A stretch of 64,000 bases of DNA from NCBI GenBank assembly GCA_024699855.1, contig JAMPIQ010000001.1:4278001-4342000 (forward strand), in the 5' to 3' direction. This DNA comes from Aphelenchoides besseyi (lineage: Eukaryota; Nematoda; Chromadorea; Rhabditida; Aphelenchoididae). A program made the translations under genes and the position numbers. Below the pieces are notes generated by a model. It saw only the letters and a program-made list of their open reading frames with translations, was not told the DNA's origin and ran no database searches. Shown here piece by piece: positions 22,730 to 39,800 of the stretch (the first letter of the stretch is position 1; every line of letters starts with the position of its first letter).

Positions 22730-24653
22730 ATGCGCCTCTACGGTCGCCAGTTTGTGGGCTTGACAATTTTCGTTCTATTGTCCGTTCAGGTGCGTGAGCG
22801 ATTATCCGAAGACCATACGGTTATTCGCGATTTCAGGCCGAGCAATCGCTTTTCGACGATTCGACTTGTGGAAGTGAGAAGAAGTGTGAAAAGGCGCCGA
22901 AAGGCTGCGATAGTGCGGAGAACTGCAATGCCATGATCAGCTATGCTCCTGTGGATGAGGACAAAGTCGAATTCGAACTGTGGGCTCCGATCTCCGATGG
23001 AATTAACTACTTGGCTCTCGGTTTTTCGCGCGATAAGTTAATGGTTGGTCGACTGCATTGATCGATCTTACAAGCCGTTTGTTCAGGGCGACGATGCGGT
23101 GACTTATTGCTACGATTTGGGAAGCGACGATCAAGGGATCGGAATGGGAGTGACAGAGGGAAAACGATTCAAAGCCACAGAGAATTCGGTTCGTGGGATT
23201 GCTGGAATTACAACTGCTCTTTTTTAGACTATTATCGACGATACAGTCAAATTGGAAGAAATTCGGGTTGAAGATGGGCAGTTTTACTGCAAATTTACAC
23301 AAAAAATCAACAGTGGCTCAAACAGTGGCTTATTGATGCCCGATCTTTCCGATCAAAAATACCACTTGCTCATGGTTCGTGGTCCAGCAACTGAAAAGAA
23401 CAGTAACGTTTATTCACAACTTGAACGTTCTAATTTCTTTGGTTTTAGAACTTGGAATTCACAAATTCGATGAGAAAAACGGTCCAGTAATCACGGGTAC
23501 TCAGAATCTCGTCAGTCAATCGTCTTCAGATCTATCGCCGAACAACAGCAACGTTGCATCAACTCAAGAAGAGTCCAGCAATGAACAGCCGACTGATGGT
23601 ATCAATCACGGGTTGTTGAAACGTCTTCATGGTATTTAAAATGATCATTTTTATTACTCTGTTTCATTATTTAAAGGTGCTATCATGCTTATTGCTTGGC
23701 TTGGCCTCGTCTCTTGTGCTGTTTATTCGGCTCGTCACCTTCGTGAACATTATCCTAATACGACCGTCAATGGCTTAATGATTTGGTTCCATGTGAGTAG
23801 TTTAAAAAGCTTTAATAAAATATTAACCGCAAAATTGGATTCTCGATACTAACCACATAACAAACATTTAAGTTCTAAGCGACTTTTAGATTCATCGAAC
23901 ATTTAACATTATTGCGGTCGTTTTGTTGATCTTGGCGGCAATTCTTATTTTTGTTGGAACTAGCTACTCGTGGACTGGACCTTCCGTTTCACAAACTTCT
24001 GATCAAAACACCTCGGCAACATCAATCCACTCATTGGTTTGTCCGATTCTCCTTAGCCATTATGCGTCATTTGAGTATTCTAGCTTGGAGTTATTTCGGT
24101 TGTTCTCGCTCTTTCTCAACCGTTGATTGCCCTTCTACGATGCGGCAAAGACCATCCAAAACGTCCGATCTTCAACGTCGTCCATAGATCATTCGGTCTT
24201 CTGGCAGCTTTGTTGGCAGGTAAGAGATGATGTCTACCCAATGATTATGTACTGTTGTAGTTATCACCATTTCCATTGCAATCTTCGGCTCCGAATTCGC
24301 ATTTTCGTGGAAAAACCGATCGACTGTGAAGATCATTTTCGTGATCTTTTTGGTTGTTAGCGTGATTATCTTGTTCTTGCAAGAAGTTCTTCGTGCTCGC
24401 GATCGTCGAGAACAACAAAAAATTATCGCTCTTGAGATGCACAATCGAAGTAAAACGATGACACCCGTTCCATCAGACAATTACTATTACCAGTGAGTTT
24501 TGAATTTTAATGGGCGATGATTTCCGTTTTAGAAATCGACTTGTTCATTCCGATCGCTATCGACACATCACTTCGGTTCTCTTCTTCGTTTTTGCCGGCC
24601 TTTCCGTTGCCACCGCATTTGTTTTGGCGTACATGACGTTCATTAGCAACTAA
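22730..24653 (+). CDS. DOMON + cytochrome b561 ferric reductase (FRRS1/SDR2-like)
   Basis: ATG 22730 gives a signal peptide (MRLYGRQFVGLTIFVLLSVQ). A DOMON domain follows (FELWAPISDGINYLALGFSRDKLM, GDDAVTYCYD, EGQFYCKFTQK-type strands). A Ser/Asn-rich linker leads to a cytochrome b561 core with six predicted helices. Four heme-ligand histidines are visible at KRLHGAIML, WFHIHRTFN, SIHSLLGV (across an intron at about 24040) and NVVHRSFG. After TM5 comes a basic loop, and a last TM ends MTFISN. Family members move electrons across membranes from ascorbate to ferric iron or other acceptors. There is no N-terminal reeler domain, unlike human FRRS1, so this is a DOMON-only variant like FRRS1L/SDR. 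Confidence 0.88.
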
Positions 24654-24748
24654 GTTATGCAAATTCCTCTCCACATCTCAGCTTTTGACTTTATTTCAAT
24701 CGTGTAAAATAAACATATCGAATACCTTCGATTTTAATCAACAAGGAC

Positions 24749-25957
24749 TTAACGCATCTCATCACTCAACTTTGCAGCTTTATCGGCGCTCATCGCTGGA
24801 GCATCGATGAGCACCGGAATCTTCTTCGGACGTGGATTGTTGTATTTCTGACGTAGCTTTGACAACTTTTCTTCAACTTCTTTATCACTGAATTTCCTTG
24901 GAGCAGGTTTTGAGTTCGTTTGAACAGTGACAGCTGCGTTGTTAGGAGGGCTGGCGTTTTTCATAGCAACATCGTCTTTAGTCTAAACTCCAATATACCC
25001 TATAGACTTGAAACAATCAAACCTCTTGCTTAACTGGTCCACATTGTTTAGTCTGATTTGGCTTCTTATCCGCGTTTTTCGTTGCCAAATGTACGAATTG
25101 TGCTCCAGAACTGACGCCCATCATGTTCGCATTCGACTTCGCCGTCATTTGGGATACAGAAGTGAGGAACGAGCGAATCTCGTTGCGGAAGTTCTCATCC
25201 TCTTTTTTTTCGGCCTCTTTTCCCTCATCGTTCTAAACGTAAATGACGAGAAAATAAGATGGAAAACGACATCTTACCTCTTCGTCACTCTGTTCAGCAA
25301 AACTATCCGCAATTTTCATTTCGTTTAATCGAGTGACTAAAAAACGATCCGCTTGATCGATGAAGATCTCTTCCGGGTTCCTCGATGATCGTGGATTAGT
25401 GACCGTTGATTCAAGAGAGTAATTACGTGCTTTTCGTTCCAATGAAAACCACAACGGTTCTTCGTGGAGTTGTCGTTGAACATTACAAGACCGATCGTAG
25501 CATTCGGTTGAACAAAACTTTTCCCAGAGCGGAAGTGCCGTGTAGATCTAAAAGTGGAATTGAAAAGTGCCGTTGAATTCGTTCACTCGCCTTCTTTTCT
25601 TTACGATCAATTCGATAACGACGACCCGTAGAGTTTTGGACCACGACTTGACGCGAACAAGTCGGAAATCCGCAGCTACGCGCCAAATAACGTTCTTCGA
25701 TCACCTCGTCCCAACTTCCCGTGTCCAGAAAGTGTAGCTGAAATTAAACACTCAAACAGAAGTTTCGAACAACCAACCTTCTCGAGAAGCTCCGATTCTT
25801 CCACGGTGTCGACCAGAAAATAAATCGAGTCGACGACTTTCCTATGAGCTTCTTTGACCAACCGCGCTTTCTCTTCTTCCTGTCGAAGCTTCTCGGCCTT
25901 TGCGGCCAATTTCTCGACGCTCATTGCCGTAGACTTAGGAGATTTGGAATCAGACAT
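24749..25957 (-). CDS. RPAP2 / Rtr1-type RNA polymerase II CTD phosphatase
   Basis: ATG 25957 (MSDSKSPKS) begins a charged helix KLAAKAEKLRQEEEKARLVKEA. Next comes the Rtr1 zinc-binding domain: ERYLARSCGFPTCSR with two Cys, YRIDRKEKK, an intron, and LPLWEKFCSTECYDRSCNVQ with the second Cys pair, then PLWFSLERKAR. Rtr1/RPAP2 dephosphorylates Ser5 of the RNA polymerase II C-terminal repeats and helps polymerase assembly and import. The remaining C-terminal half is charged and disordered, ending in KLSDEMR. The protein is about 330 aa, shorter than human RPAP2 (612). An in-frame TTG at 25966 was not chosen because ATG lies three codons downstream. Confidence 0.85.
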
Positions 25958-26285
25958 TCCGGACAATGTTGCTCCGTAAACTCTAGGAGAAAATCTGTGG
26001 AATTTGCGAAATTCTCAGCCAAATGTAAACGTAGTTTACTGCAATGATTGTTTCTTGACCGGCACACTTTCTACCGTGAACTTCATTGCGAACATCGATC
26101 GAAAGTTTTCTGTTCACTGTTCGAATGAAGTTACCAGTCAACATGTTCCGTTTGTTCAAATGAAATCGGTTCTCTACGGCAGTAGAAATTGCAGGTCTCA
26201 AACATAGATGTTCGCGGGAACCGTTGATTGTAAACGCTTAATGAGTGATTCCTGCAGAGTAAATGAAGAGCCGCGAACTGATTAA

Positions 26286-26468
26286 TTATCGTTTGTATTT
26301 TCTGTGGTAGATGTCAAAAAGAATTCGCTTTTCGTGATTGATGGATCGTTCTGGGAAAACGTCTTCCGTGGAGTTTAAAACGACTTCACAAACACACAAA
26401 AGTTTAATCGTTCTTAGAACACGATCCAAATGAAACACATTGATCGTCATACTTACGGTCACGCCCAT
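26286..26468 (-). CDS. Possible small ORF (60 aa), doubtful
   Basis: ATG 26468 reads MGVTVSMTINVFHLDRVLRT and runs 60 codons to TAA, ending DIYHRKYKR. A donor-like GTAAGTATG sits four codons in, so the ORF may be split or may be a chance frame. No family recognised. Confidence 0.2.
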   Translation of the reverse strand: MGVTVSMTINVFHLDRVLRTIKLLCVCEVVLNSTEDVFPERSINHEKRILFDIYHRKYKR

Positions 26469-26596
26469 TGAACTACAAGATTCATAAATCGGTGACTTTA
26501 CGATTCAGTTGGCCTCAAAATTCACTCTGTTTGTCTTGCTAGTCTTTTAGTCATAACATTGTACGATAGGCGATTTCACTTTTGGATTTAGGTACA

Positions 26597-29450
26597 ATGA
26601 CATCGGGAATAGACCGAGCGTTGATAGCGAATTTGAGTGCCGAAGTGGAGACGTTGAAGGCTACATTGAAGACGGTCATTGACGATATGAGCGAAAACAA
26701 CAATGCCTTCTTTCTATGCACTATGGCCTTGATTATCTTTTGTGAGTATGAGATTAATTCCCAAATTGCATACAACTCATTTCAGTGATGCAATGTGGAT
26801 TTGCTTTCTTGGAAGCAGGAGCCGTTCGGGTACGTTAAGTCAAATGACAGCCTCTAATCAACAATTTTAGAGTAAAAACACGACAAACATTTTGATTAGT
26901 GAGAAAAACATTTGTCTGTGAAGATCTTTTGATTTATTTAGAAAATCTGTTGGATTCATGTGTTGCCATCATTTCATACTGGGCAATAGGATGGGCTCTA
27001 GCTTATGGACACAATCCAATTGGTTTTCTGAATCCATTTATGGGAGGATCGCAATTCTTTTTGATTGGAATGGTCGACTACCCAAAATTCTTCTTTCAAT
27101 TTGTTTTTGCAGCTACAGCAGCCACGGTAAGTTAATTCGAACGAAAAGAAGATCGGCTGGGAAGTTTATCTGAACTAGAAATCAAAAGTGAAGAAAAGAA
27201 GACGAATCGTAGGCGTTTGTCAAGTCGAGTTTCGCTCGTTCAGTATTCCAAATTACCGAAGTTACACAATCCATTGGAATTGATGTAACAGCATGAAGCG
27301 TGGAATCATCCTCCTTCAAACAATTTTCGAAACAAAATATTAGGAACAAACTTGTACAACTGGTGAATTGACGTTACGGGCAGTTTTCAAATTCATTGCA
27401 ATTTGCTTTTCGATCTTTGGTGCTGAACTTGACAGTTGAATGTTTGCTACAAACTATAAACTTACAACTCTTTTCGCGAGCAGTGTGAAGTTGTTCTTCG
27501 ATGATCGGATAAGTTTGAGGGATGGGTGGAACCGGCTGTGAATTGGACATTGGTTGATGCATAAATTTGTAGTTTTGACGTGAAGCTGAAAGAAACAGTG
27601 AATATCAAAACTGTGCTGTAAACATACGTTCACGATGTTTAGCACAACCAAAGATGAAAACAAGGATTCCAGTGCCCAAAATAAGTCCAGTTGCAAGCAA
27701 ACTATCCAACATGATTGCTTGTCAAGTTAGTAAATGAACTCGGCCTCGACTGACAATCAAAAACAGTTTCCGTTGAGAATTATAACACTTGTTTTGCATA
27801 AACTAAAAAGTAACAATTGCAAATTACAGATTGTATCGGGAGCAGTAGCTGAACGAACGAGATTCTTGGCCTACATCGCGTATTGCTTGTACATTTCTTC
27901 GGTTGTCTATCCTATGTAGGTGTCTAAAAATAATACAATTAGATTGCTTTTCATAGTTTGGTGCATTGGGGTTGGAGTGAACATGGTTGGATGGCAACTG
28001 GCATTACAATTGGAGGCATCCACGCCAAATACGTCGACTTTGCCGGCTCCGGTTTGGTCCATGTTTGCGGCGGGACCATTTCGTTTGTGGCTGCCTACCT
28101 GATGGAACCACGAATTGGAAGATTTCCAGAGTCAAATGATGAACCAAGTCAAGAGCTTCAAGGACATTCTGTGCCGGTAAGTTAATTGCAATGTTTTTGT
28201 TAATTGAAATTTTAGTTTGCGGCTTTGGGGGGTTTTCTTCTGATGTTTTGTTTTCTTGCTTTTAATGGTGGAAGCCAGGCGGACATAGTTAGTAAGTTTC
28301 AGTTCAATTTCTAATAATTGTAAACGACTCTTTTTTGCATTTTTTCCATAGAAATATTGTCAACAACTTTGTAAACTGTGTAATATCTACAACTTGTTCT
28401 TATTGTAGCTCACGGGTCAGGAAGAATTGTTGCGTTGGCAATGATCAACTCGATAGCTGCCGGTGCAAGTGCAGGCTTCACGACTTTGATTGTTCATTAC
28501 GTTCGACGTCGTAAAATCACTCTTTTGTTCTCAATCAACGCGGTACTTGCCGGCATGGTTTCAGCTTGTGCTGCATGCAATGAGTAAGCCAAACAGTCTC
28601 GCAGTTCAATGACTTTTTCCATCAGTATGCAACCAATTGCTGCAATAACAATTGGAATCTGCGCTGCCATCGTCTACATGTGGATTGCACATGTTTTGAT
28701 TTTGATGAAAATCGACGATCCCTTGGAAGCTGCTCCTGTTCATTTGGGCGGCGGACTTTCGGGTCTAATTGGAGCATCATTCTTTTCGAATACAGGACTT
28801 GTTTATGGCATCTTTGAAGCTCTTTTCGCTGATTCGTCTCAACCATTAAAAGTTGCTCTTGTCGTAGGTTCTAAACAGATTACTGTCATTCGAAAAGTTG
28901 TAGCAACTACTATGGACGATCATTTGCGCAGTTGCAATTATTGCATGGTCGTTCATTTCTTCTGCTTTGCTTTTCGGTCTGTTGAAAAAATTGGATGTTC
29001 TTCGTGTTTCTGAAGAAGTCGAAGTGAAAGGTTAAGCCGAGGAATAAAGTCCAAATAACGAATTTACAGGTCTTGACATCTTTATGCACGGAGAAAGTAG
29101 CTACCCTTTATTTGCATATGGACATGGATGGGAAGATCAGGAGCTGAAGTCGCACGTTTACCTGCATAACAATGATGCTGCAAATCGAGCACGAAAAATC
29201 AGCAATACAGCGGAATGTAAGTTCCGATTACAAGCCTAAACTTTTTTTAGTATCGTTGGAAGAATTAGCCGACGCCTATCAATACCGAACATCAGTAGAC
29301 GATCGAGAGCGAAAGATTTCGTTATATCGAAACCCAAAAACGTACGAACATCCCGAACATCATCAGAAAGCTGTGCATCAAAACGTCTTCTTCAAAAGAC
29401 CGACAATTAATCCGATTTCTGAGACCGGTGGGAATATCGAGGACAAGTGA
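26597..29450 (+). CDS. Ammonium transporter (AMT/MEP family)
   Basis: ATG 26597 (MTSGIDRALIANL) begins roughly 500 aa with eleven predicted helices. Landmarks: LMQCGFAFLEAGAVRSKN, IVSGAVAERTRFLAYIAY, HWGWSEHGWMATG, DFAGSGLVHVCGG with the first pore His, VHLGGGLSGLIGASFF with the second pore His, and the C-terminal GLDIFMHGESSYP of AMT proteins. The channel conducts ammonium across the plasma membrane. Nematodes carry several amt genes in place of classic Rh-only sets. Introns are about 40 bp except 27127-27829 (703 bp), which hosts an antisense gene, and about 28290-28409. The C-terminal tail after 29250 is hydrophilic. The splice at 29211-29255 is least certain. Confidence 0.93.
27374..27712 (-). 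CDS. Small single-pass membrane protein nested in the AMT intron
   Basis: ATG 27712 reads MLDSLLATGLILGTGILVFI then FGCAKHRE, a signal-anchor or N-out TM helix. After a 43-bp intron (gtatgt...tttcag) comes PSRQNYKFMHQPMSNSQ with a proline-rich stretch PVPPIPQTYP. A consensus donor GTAAGTTTAT later allows two ends: read-through to TAA (about 99 aa), or splicing to a basic tail ending SKSKLQ (about 85 aa). The gene lies wholly within one intron of the ammonium transporter, on the opposite strand. PPxP/TYP-like motifs suggest a cytosolic adaptor-binding tail. Family not recognised. Confidence 0.6.
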
Positions 29451-29520
29451 TCTTCTTTACAACAAATTAATTATCGTTTATTGACATTTGATAAACAAAG
29501 AAATGTAAACGAATTGGACG

Positions 29521-30973
29521 TTAGAGTTTCTCCGAATTGTGCCACGGTCGTGTTCGACGATTTGTAACGATGGGACTTTTCGGTGGTGTTGTCAGAGCAA
29601 TCGAACAAGTGGAAGTAAAAGTGGGAGGTTGATGAGTCTGAGGGACCTTGGAAATCGTCGCCGTTCCAATCATTGGAGTTGATTTTCGTGCTAAAGCTGA
29701 TGGGAATGTCGTCGAGCAATCGGACCAGCGAGTCGTTGCATTCTGACGCATTGGAGCAACGGGAGCAATTATACGACTAAAAATAAAAAGAGTAAGATTT
29801 CATTTTTTGCGACGACTGACTTTAAGCGTGGAGATTGGAGTTCGTTCTGAAAAACTGTTGAGCGAACGGGCGATAGATGGCGAGTTTCCGTTTTTGTGTC
29901 ATTCAATCTGTTTGCATTTCGAATTTGTTTTGCCGCAGCTGATTGCCAACCCTGCAAAGGGGGTTGAGAGTGTGGATCGATGGTTGTCGAGTGAGTAGAA
30001 GAAATTTTACGAGTCAGAACCGGTGGACTAACAAGTTGGCGAAGTTGAGCTCGTTGAACGGTGTGCGGATTGTTTGCTGTTGTTCTATTCGGACGACCAA
30101 TTAACGTCGATTGTTCTCGTTGGGGCAGCGGTCGAACATGAACGAGCGGTGGAGATTCGATCTTTGCTTTCATGTAACCATTCGGTTGCTCAGAATTGAA
30201 TTTTCGTTGTAATTGTGGTGGAGTTAACTTTGCGAAAGCAGCTGAGTCGAGAAAATGTGCAGTATGGCCGTTGGATACAATTAAACTTGCAGGTCGTCCA
30301 CCGTTCTCCATATCAGATGTTGCCGTTGATCCATAACAAGAACGTGGTCGATCTGCCAAACCTCGACCTGCTTTCCGTAATCGTGACCACGATCTTGAAG
30401 TTGTCGATGTGTTTGCAAAAGCTCCGTTATTAGATGGTTCTTCTCGCTTGTTGGCCGTGGTTAAGCTCTTCAATGTCGCCTCAACTATATGAGCACTTGA
30501 AGTGGCATTTTTTCGTCCACTCTTGTAATTTTCTTCCAAGGACAACTTTCGAAAAGTACTGTACGGTATCGGCTGTTCACTAAAACAAAAATTTAACATC
30601 AAAAAGAAGAAACAAACCAATCGAAGAGTCTCTTCAACGGTTTTTCGGGTGCATATCCACTGTCAGCAGAAGTTGATGTTCGATGACTCGGAGTCTCACT
30701 ACTACCCGATACGCATTCACCAGTTATCGTATCTTCGGAAGACTCGTCTCCGGCCAAATCTCGAATCAACGAGTTCATTGATGGATAATCGCGACGCAAC
30801 TGTTCCATGAGTAGTTTGTGTTTAAGTCGAAGAGCATCCAACTGTTGAATTCCACACGACACCAATCGATTTCGAGTGCCAAGTTCACTGCAAATCAACG
30901 TCTAAAGATTGCGATTGTTGAACTCACTTTCCGTCCTCTTCTTCTGGTGTGCGTATCTCGACATCCATTTTAG
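29521..30973 (-). CDS. Unrecognised serine/arginine-rich protein (~430 aa)
   Basis: The start MDVEIRTPEEEDGK (about 30973) leads by a short intron into ELGTRNRLVSCGIQQLDALR, then LKHKLLMEQLRRDY, a predicted coiled coil, and an acidic/serine stretch with RTSTSADSGYAPEKPLKRLF. A 250-codon exon rich in Ser, Thr, Asn and Arg follows, then a last exon ending TRRPWHNSEKL-like at TGA/TAA near 29521. Apart from the N-terminal helix it looks disordered, with many possible phosphosites and PxxP motifs. That is typical of scaffold or cytoskeletal regulators, but no domain is recognisable. Long open frame and consistent splice phases support a real gene. Confidence 0.65.
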
Positions 30974-32144
30974 TCCAACGACTTTAGTTCAACATACACG
31001 ATAAAAAGATTGAAAGAATGGGAATGCACGATCGAAGTCTGTGCGATGTTTGCGATAGCCGATAAGGACAAGAAATTGACCAAAAACGTAGAGAAAGGAG
31101 TGGTCGGTGATAATCGTGGCTAAAGTTGCACAAACCCGATGACCCCAACCGAAAGCGATCGGGTAGAAATGCGAAGAGCTCGAGAAATGCGGTAAAATGG
31201 GCGACAGGTGAGAAACCACCCGATCGAGATCACGAGAAACGGGCGCGTTGATGTAAAGAAGATGAATTTGCAAGATTGCGAATTTGAACGAAAGTGAAAA
31301 GCATCGGAATTCGTAAAAGTCGGCGGATCGAAAATCGACGGCATGTTTTGTCGGTCTTAACGTGCGTGAATCCCGATTCGTTCCGCCGACTCTCGATAGA
31401 TTTTTCAGAAGAACTGGATTGTTAAGTCGAAGTCAAAAACGAGCTCATTCCTTTTGCTTGCCATTTACATAAAACTATTGAAAACATTCTGTGATGCAAA
31501 CTTCCAGTTCTTGTTGGGAAGCTTCAATTTTGAGGTTACTCCTTGAACAGAACTCTACGTTGTTGGAACGTTGAAGAAGTTCGAAATGATTGTTTAGATG
31601 TAATCTTTCCAGTTCGTTCAAGATCGTTGTATCCGCTTTCAAGTAGACGGATCATGAACGGCAGATGCTCATAACTCCGAACCCAAAAGACTTTGCCAAA
31701 CCCGCTCATCGACAGGTGCAGTTCAATAAAGTGGCATGCATCTGCCTAAATGGCGCAATCGTTGGGCGCAACTTTTTGATTTGCGCTGTGCTTGCTAATT
31801 TGGCTCAGCTGCGTAAGAAACGATTGATGTGGCGGAATTTGCGTTTATTCATCGAATTGCACAATAACAATAATGAGAAAACGGGAGAAACGTTGGACAA
31901 ATGACACGGGGATTATGAATCCACGAAGAAGATTTGGCGTTAACTAGGACAGAAAGATACAATCGTTAAATGGCATTGTCGAAGTTGGTTGGAATGTACA
32001 GCCGGGATTCTAACTTATCAATTGGAAAGGCAAAAAGTAAAGCTATTCAATTAGGAAACAAGTTAAATATTGAAGAACTACAAGTTCAATTTGATTGGAA
32101 CAAATAATCTCGATACGAAGTGATGTTTTCGAGACGATCATCTC
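30974..32144. other. Intergenic region, no gene seen
   Basis: About 1.2 kb between two minus-strand genes. A plus-strand frame at 31665-31904 is open for 80 codons but lacks any domain. It probably holds the promoter of the upstream (30.97 kb) gene and the 3' UTR of the MYT1-type gene. Confidence 0.35.
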
Positions 32145-36793
<4,649 letters not shown>

Positions 36794-36829
36794 CACGATG
36801 CGAATCGTTTGTTTGAAATGAGTCTGAAA

Positions 36830-39800
36830 CGAATTCAGATTGTCACACAAATCGAATAGCGGAAGTGTATAAAACTCGTCGAATTTACATTTTGCGCGAA
36901 ATTTCTTTGTGAAAACTCGAAAATCATCGGCACGACGTCAAAAACTGTCGGCGCGTCATAAAACGCGAAACCAATTGGTTTTGTGGTCTACGGTCGAGAG
37001 GAGTAAATGACAAGTTGGAGTGCACGAATAAGCCAATAAAAACGCAAACAGTCAAGTGCTGTAGACTACTGACTTGTCATCGAGAACAAAAAGCGACTGT
37101 GTTCGATGTCGTTTGTGTGAATATCGCGCACTTGCCGGTCAGTTGACACTCGAAAACAATTCACGACTGTAAATCCACGACAAGATGGATAGGCCGCGGA
37201 CAATACGCTGCTCAAGGCGTTAAGCCTTGACTGCGCAGTTTTACAGCGAGCATGAGCGGAATTAGCACAAAGAAGTAAACGAGCCGAGAAATCAAAACGA
37301 TCAACTCGACATCAACTTCAATGGCGTCATCGAAAAAAAAGCCTCTTCGACTGATAAGTTGCGGTATACGGTGGTTGAATAAAGAAGTCGGTCGCAGAGT
37401 GAGTTGGTTGGATGAAAAGTAAGAGCGGTTGGTGTAAGTCAGCGCAGTCTCTCGCAAACTTGAGGCGGAGCGAAGTGCGACGGAGTTGAAGTTGGTGGGC
37501 GGGGACGTGGTTTTCCTTCAATTTCGCAGCTGCGTCGGTCGAACAAAAATAAGAAATCTGTCGAAGAACTCATTGTCCAAGACGCATGCAATCTCTCACT
37601 TTGGAACAACAACGAATCGTCGTTCTTCTGATACGGGCCGCAAATTTAAAAAATGGGAATTCTGGAAACAAACTAAATGGCGGTAATTTGTCTTTTCAGT
37701 CGAATTGGAAATGCGCGCAAAGTTGGAGCGGACATTTGGAAATGCATTTGAGATTGACGATAAAAACAACTCGAAAGGACCGATGTAACGGTAATAATCG
37801 CATGAACCTTAACGACCTGATCAGAAAGAAACTCGGAGGTTGCAATAGACGCTTCCGGTGGAGAATTTCGGACTGTTGAGCGACCTCTTAAAAACCGCAA
37901 AATGCAATTCGGGAATCAATGACGGCGGAAAAACATGATACGAAGAATCCAAACAAGCTTTCCGGAGGCCACTCGGCCAAAAAGGTTGAACCAAAATGAG
38001 ATGAGCAAGAAATTAGGCGGCAAAAACAACTGAGCCGTTTTGTTCCAACACACGTTTCAATGAGATTTGAGGCAGAAAACAAGGAAAGTAAATGAAACCA
38101 CAGATTTGAAGGACAATCAAGGTCGTTGAACCAACTGCTCAATGAGGCAGCTGCTGTAAATTTTAATTGCCGAACAAACTGCAAGAATGAAGGTGATTAC
38201 TGTAAAACGGAAACCAACCAAAAAGTTTCTTTGTCGTTGAATGGCGAGTGGCAAAAAAAAACAAGAAAAGCGGTTTGTCGTCCGTCAACAGTTCGCTTAT
38301 CATCACCTAAATCGCGCTTTTAATTCGACTTAAACGCTCGTTGATCCCGTCCGTTAAAACGACAAGTCGCGAGTTTGTAAAGTCGAAGGGCCACAAAACG
38401 TCGATGTTAGTTCGCGGCTCACATTGACGAGTTGATTGTTTTGTCCTATGAATCTCATTATCATTTCGAACCGCCGTGTGTTTGGAATGCTGACGCGGGA
38501 ATAGGAAGCCCACGGACCACCAACGGACTTTCAAAAAAAATTTGAAGGGTCTAATGCTTCTGGAGGAGTTAAAAATGCTAATTGAGTTCATCATAAAACG
38601 CAACTCCCGTTTGCTGAGCGTCTTGTGTTAATTGGTTTTTCCGAAATACAGTTCCAAGGTTTTTTAATGGACAAAAATGTAACGATCTGATTTAATAGAT
38701 TGCTGAGACGAAGAGAAACCGTTTTCGTCGCAAAAAGATTGGAACCTTCGACCCACTGGTTTGACGTAAACGCAGCGGATTTGCCTGCGGATCAAAAAAG
38801 CCCTCGACATGTACAGGAGATTACACCCGCTAGTAATTAGTGAAGAGACTTTGAAAGCGCATTTACATAAGCGAATCAATTAAGAAATCGACTGCAAACT
38901 CATGGATACCAAAGTTGGACAGCAGACAACTTCGAAGACCGGTCACAAGCTTAAACGACGTTGAAGACAAAAATCGCGGCCAAGCGGCTGCGCGGAGCAG
39001 ATGGTCGAACGGAAAAAAACGTCCACCGCCCACGCTTCTCAATCACAACTCTCGCAGTGACCATGAAATCTATTTCGTAGTAAATTTGCATCTTTTGGCG
39101 ACATTCATCCGTTTGGAATTCTCTTAAGCGCCTTTTGCGCAACCCATCAATTCCCATGGCCAACTTTCCAGAGCTTAAACAGCGCAAATTTCTTGAAGAA
39201 GCATTCCGACGATATTTGAGTGCCTGTTCAATGATTAAATCCAGCGGATTTTGAAATTTCAACAACAAACAACCTAATTCCTGAGGAGCATAAGCACCAC
39301 AAGAACGGATAAAGAAACCTTAAGGTTTTATCCGATCAAATTTGTTTGGCTAATTAGAGACTTACAATAAGAAATGTGAGAGCGGATTATAGAATAAATA
39401 CTCACTTATGTTTCTGCTATGAATGAAAGATCATCTCAAAAACTTTTTCGTGTTAAAGAACAAAACACGGAAACCCGAATTGGTTTCTTTGATGAAGACA
39501 GTTGTTGATCGTTAATGTTGACACCAGGATTACTGCAAACAATGCGAACAGAAATCCCGTCGCTCATGGTAAAAGAGAACACGCGCCCATAAGAACTTGA
39601 ACGAACACCTGCCTTTTCGGGGGTCTTAAGTCCGAAAGTAAACTCGTTGAACGTACATGATACCAAACAATATTGCCGAAAATAATTAGGATGTACGGAA
39701 AACAGTTGCTCTCGTAACTCGCACTCGTTTTTTGAGTTTGCGGTCCACGAAAACCACAGATCCCATTCGACAGTTCTTCTGTCGCTTGACCATTGAGCGC

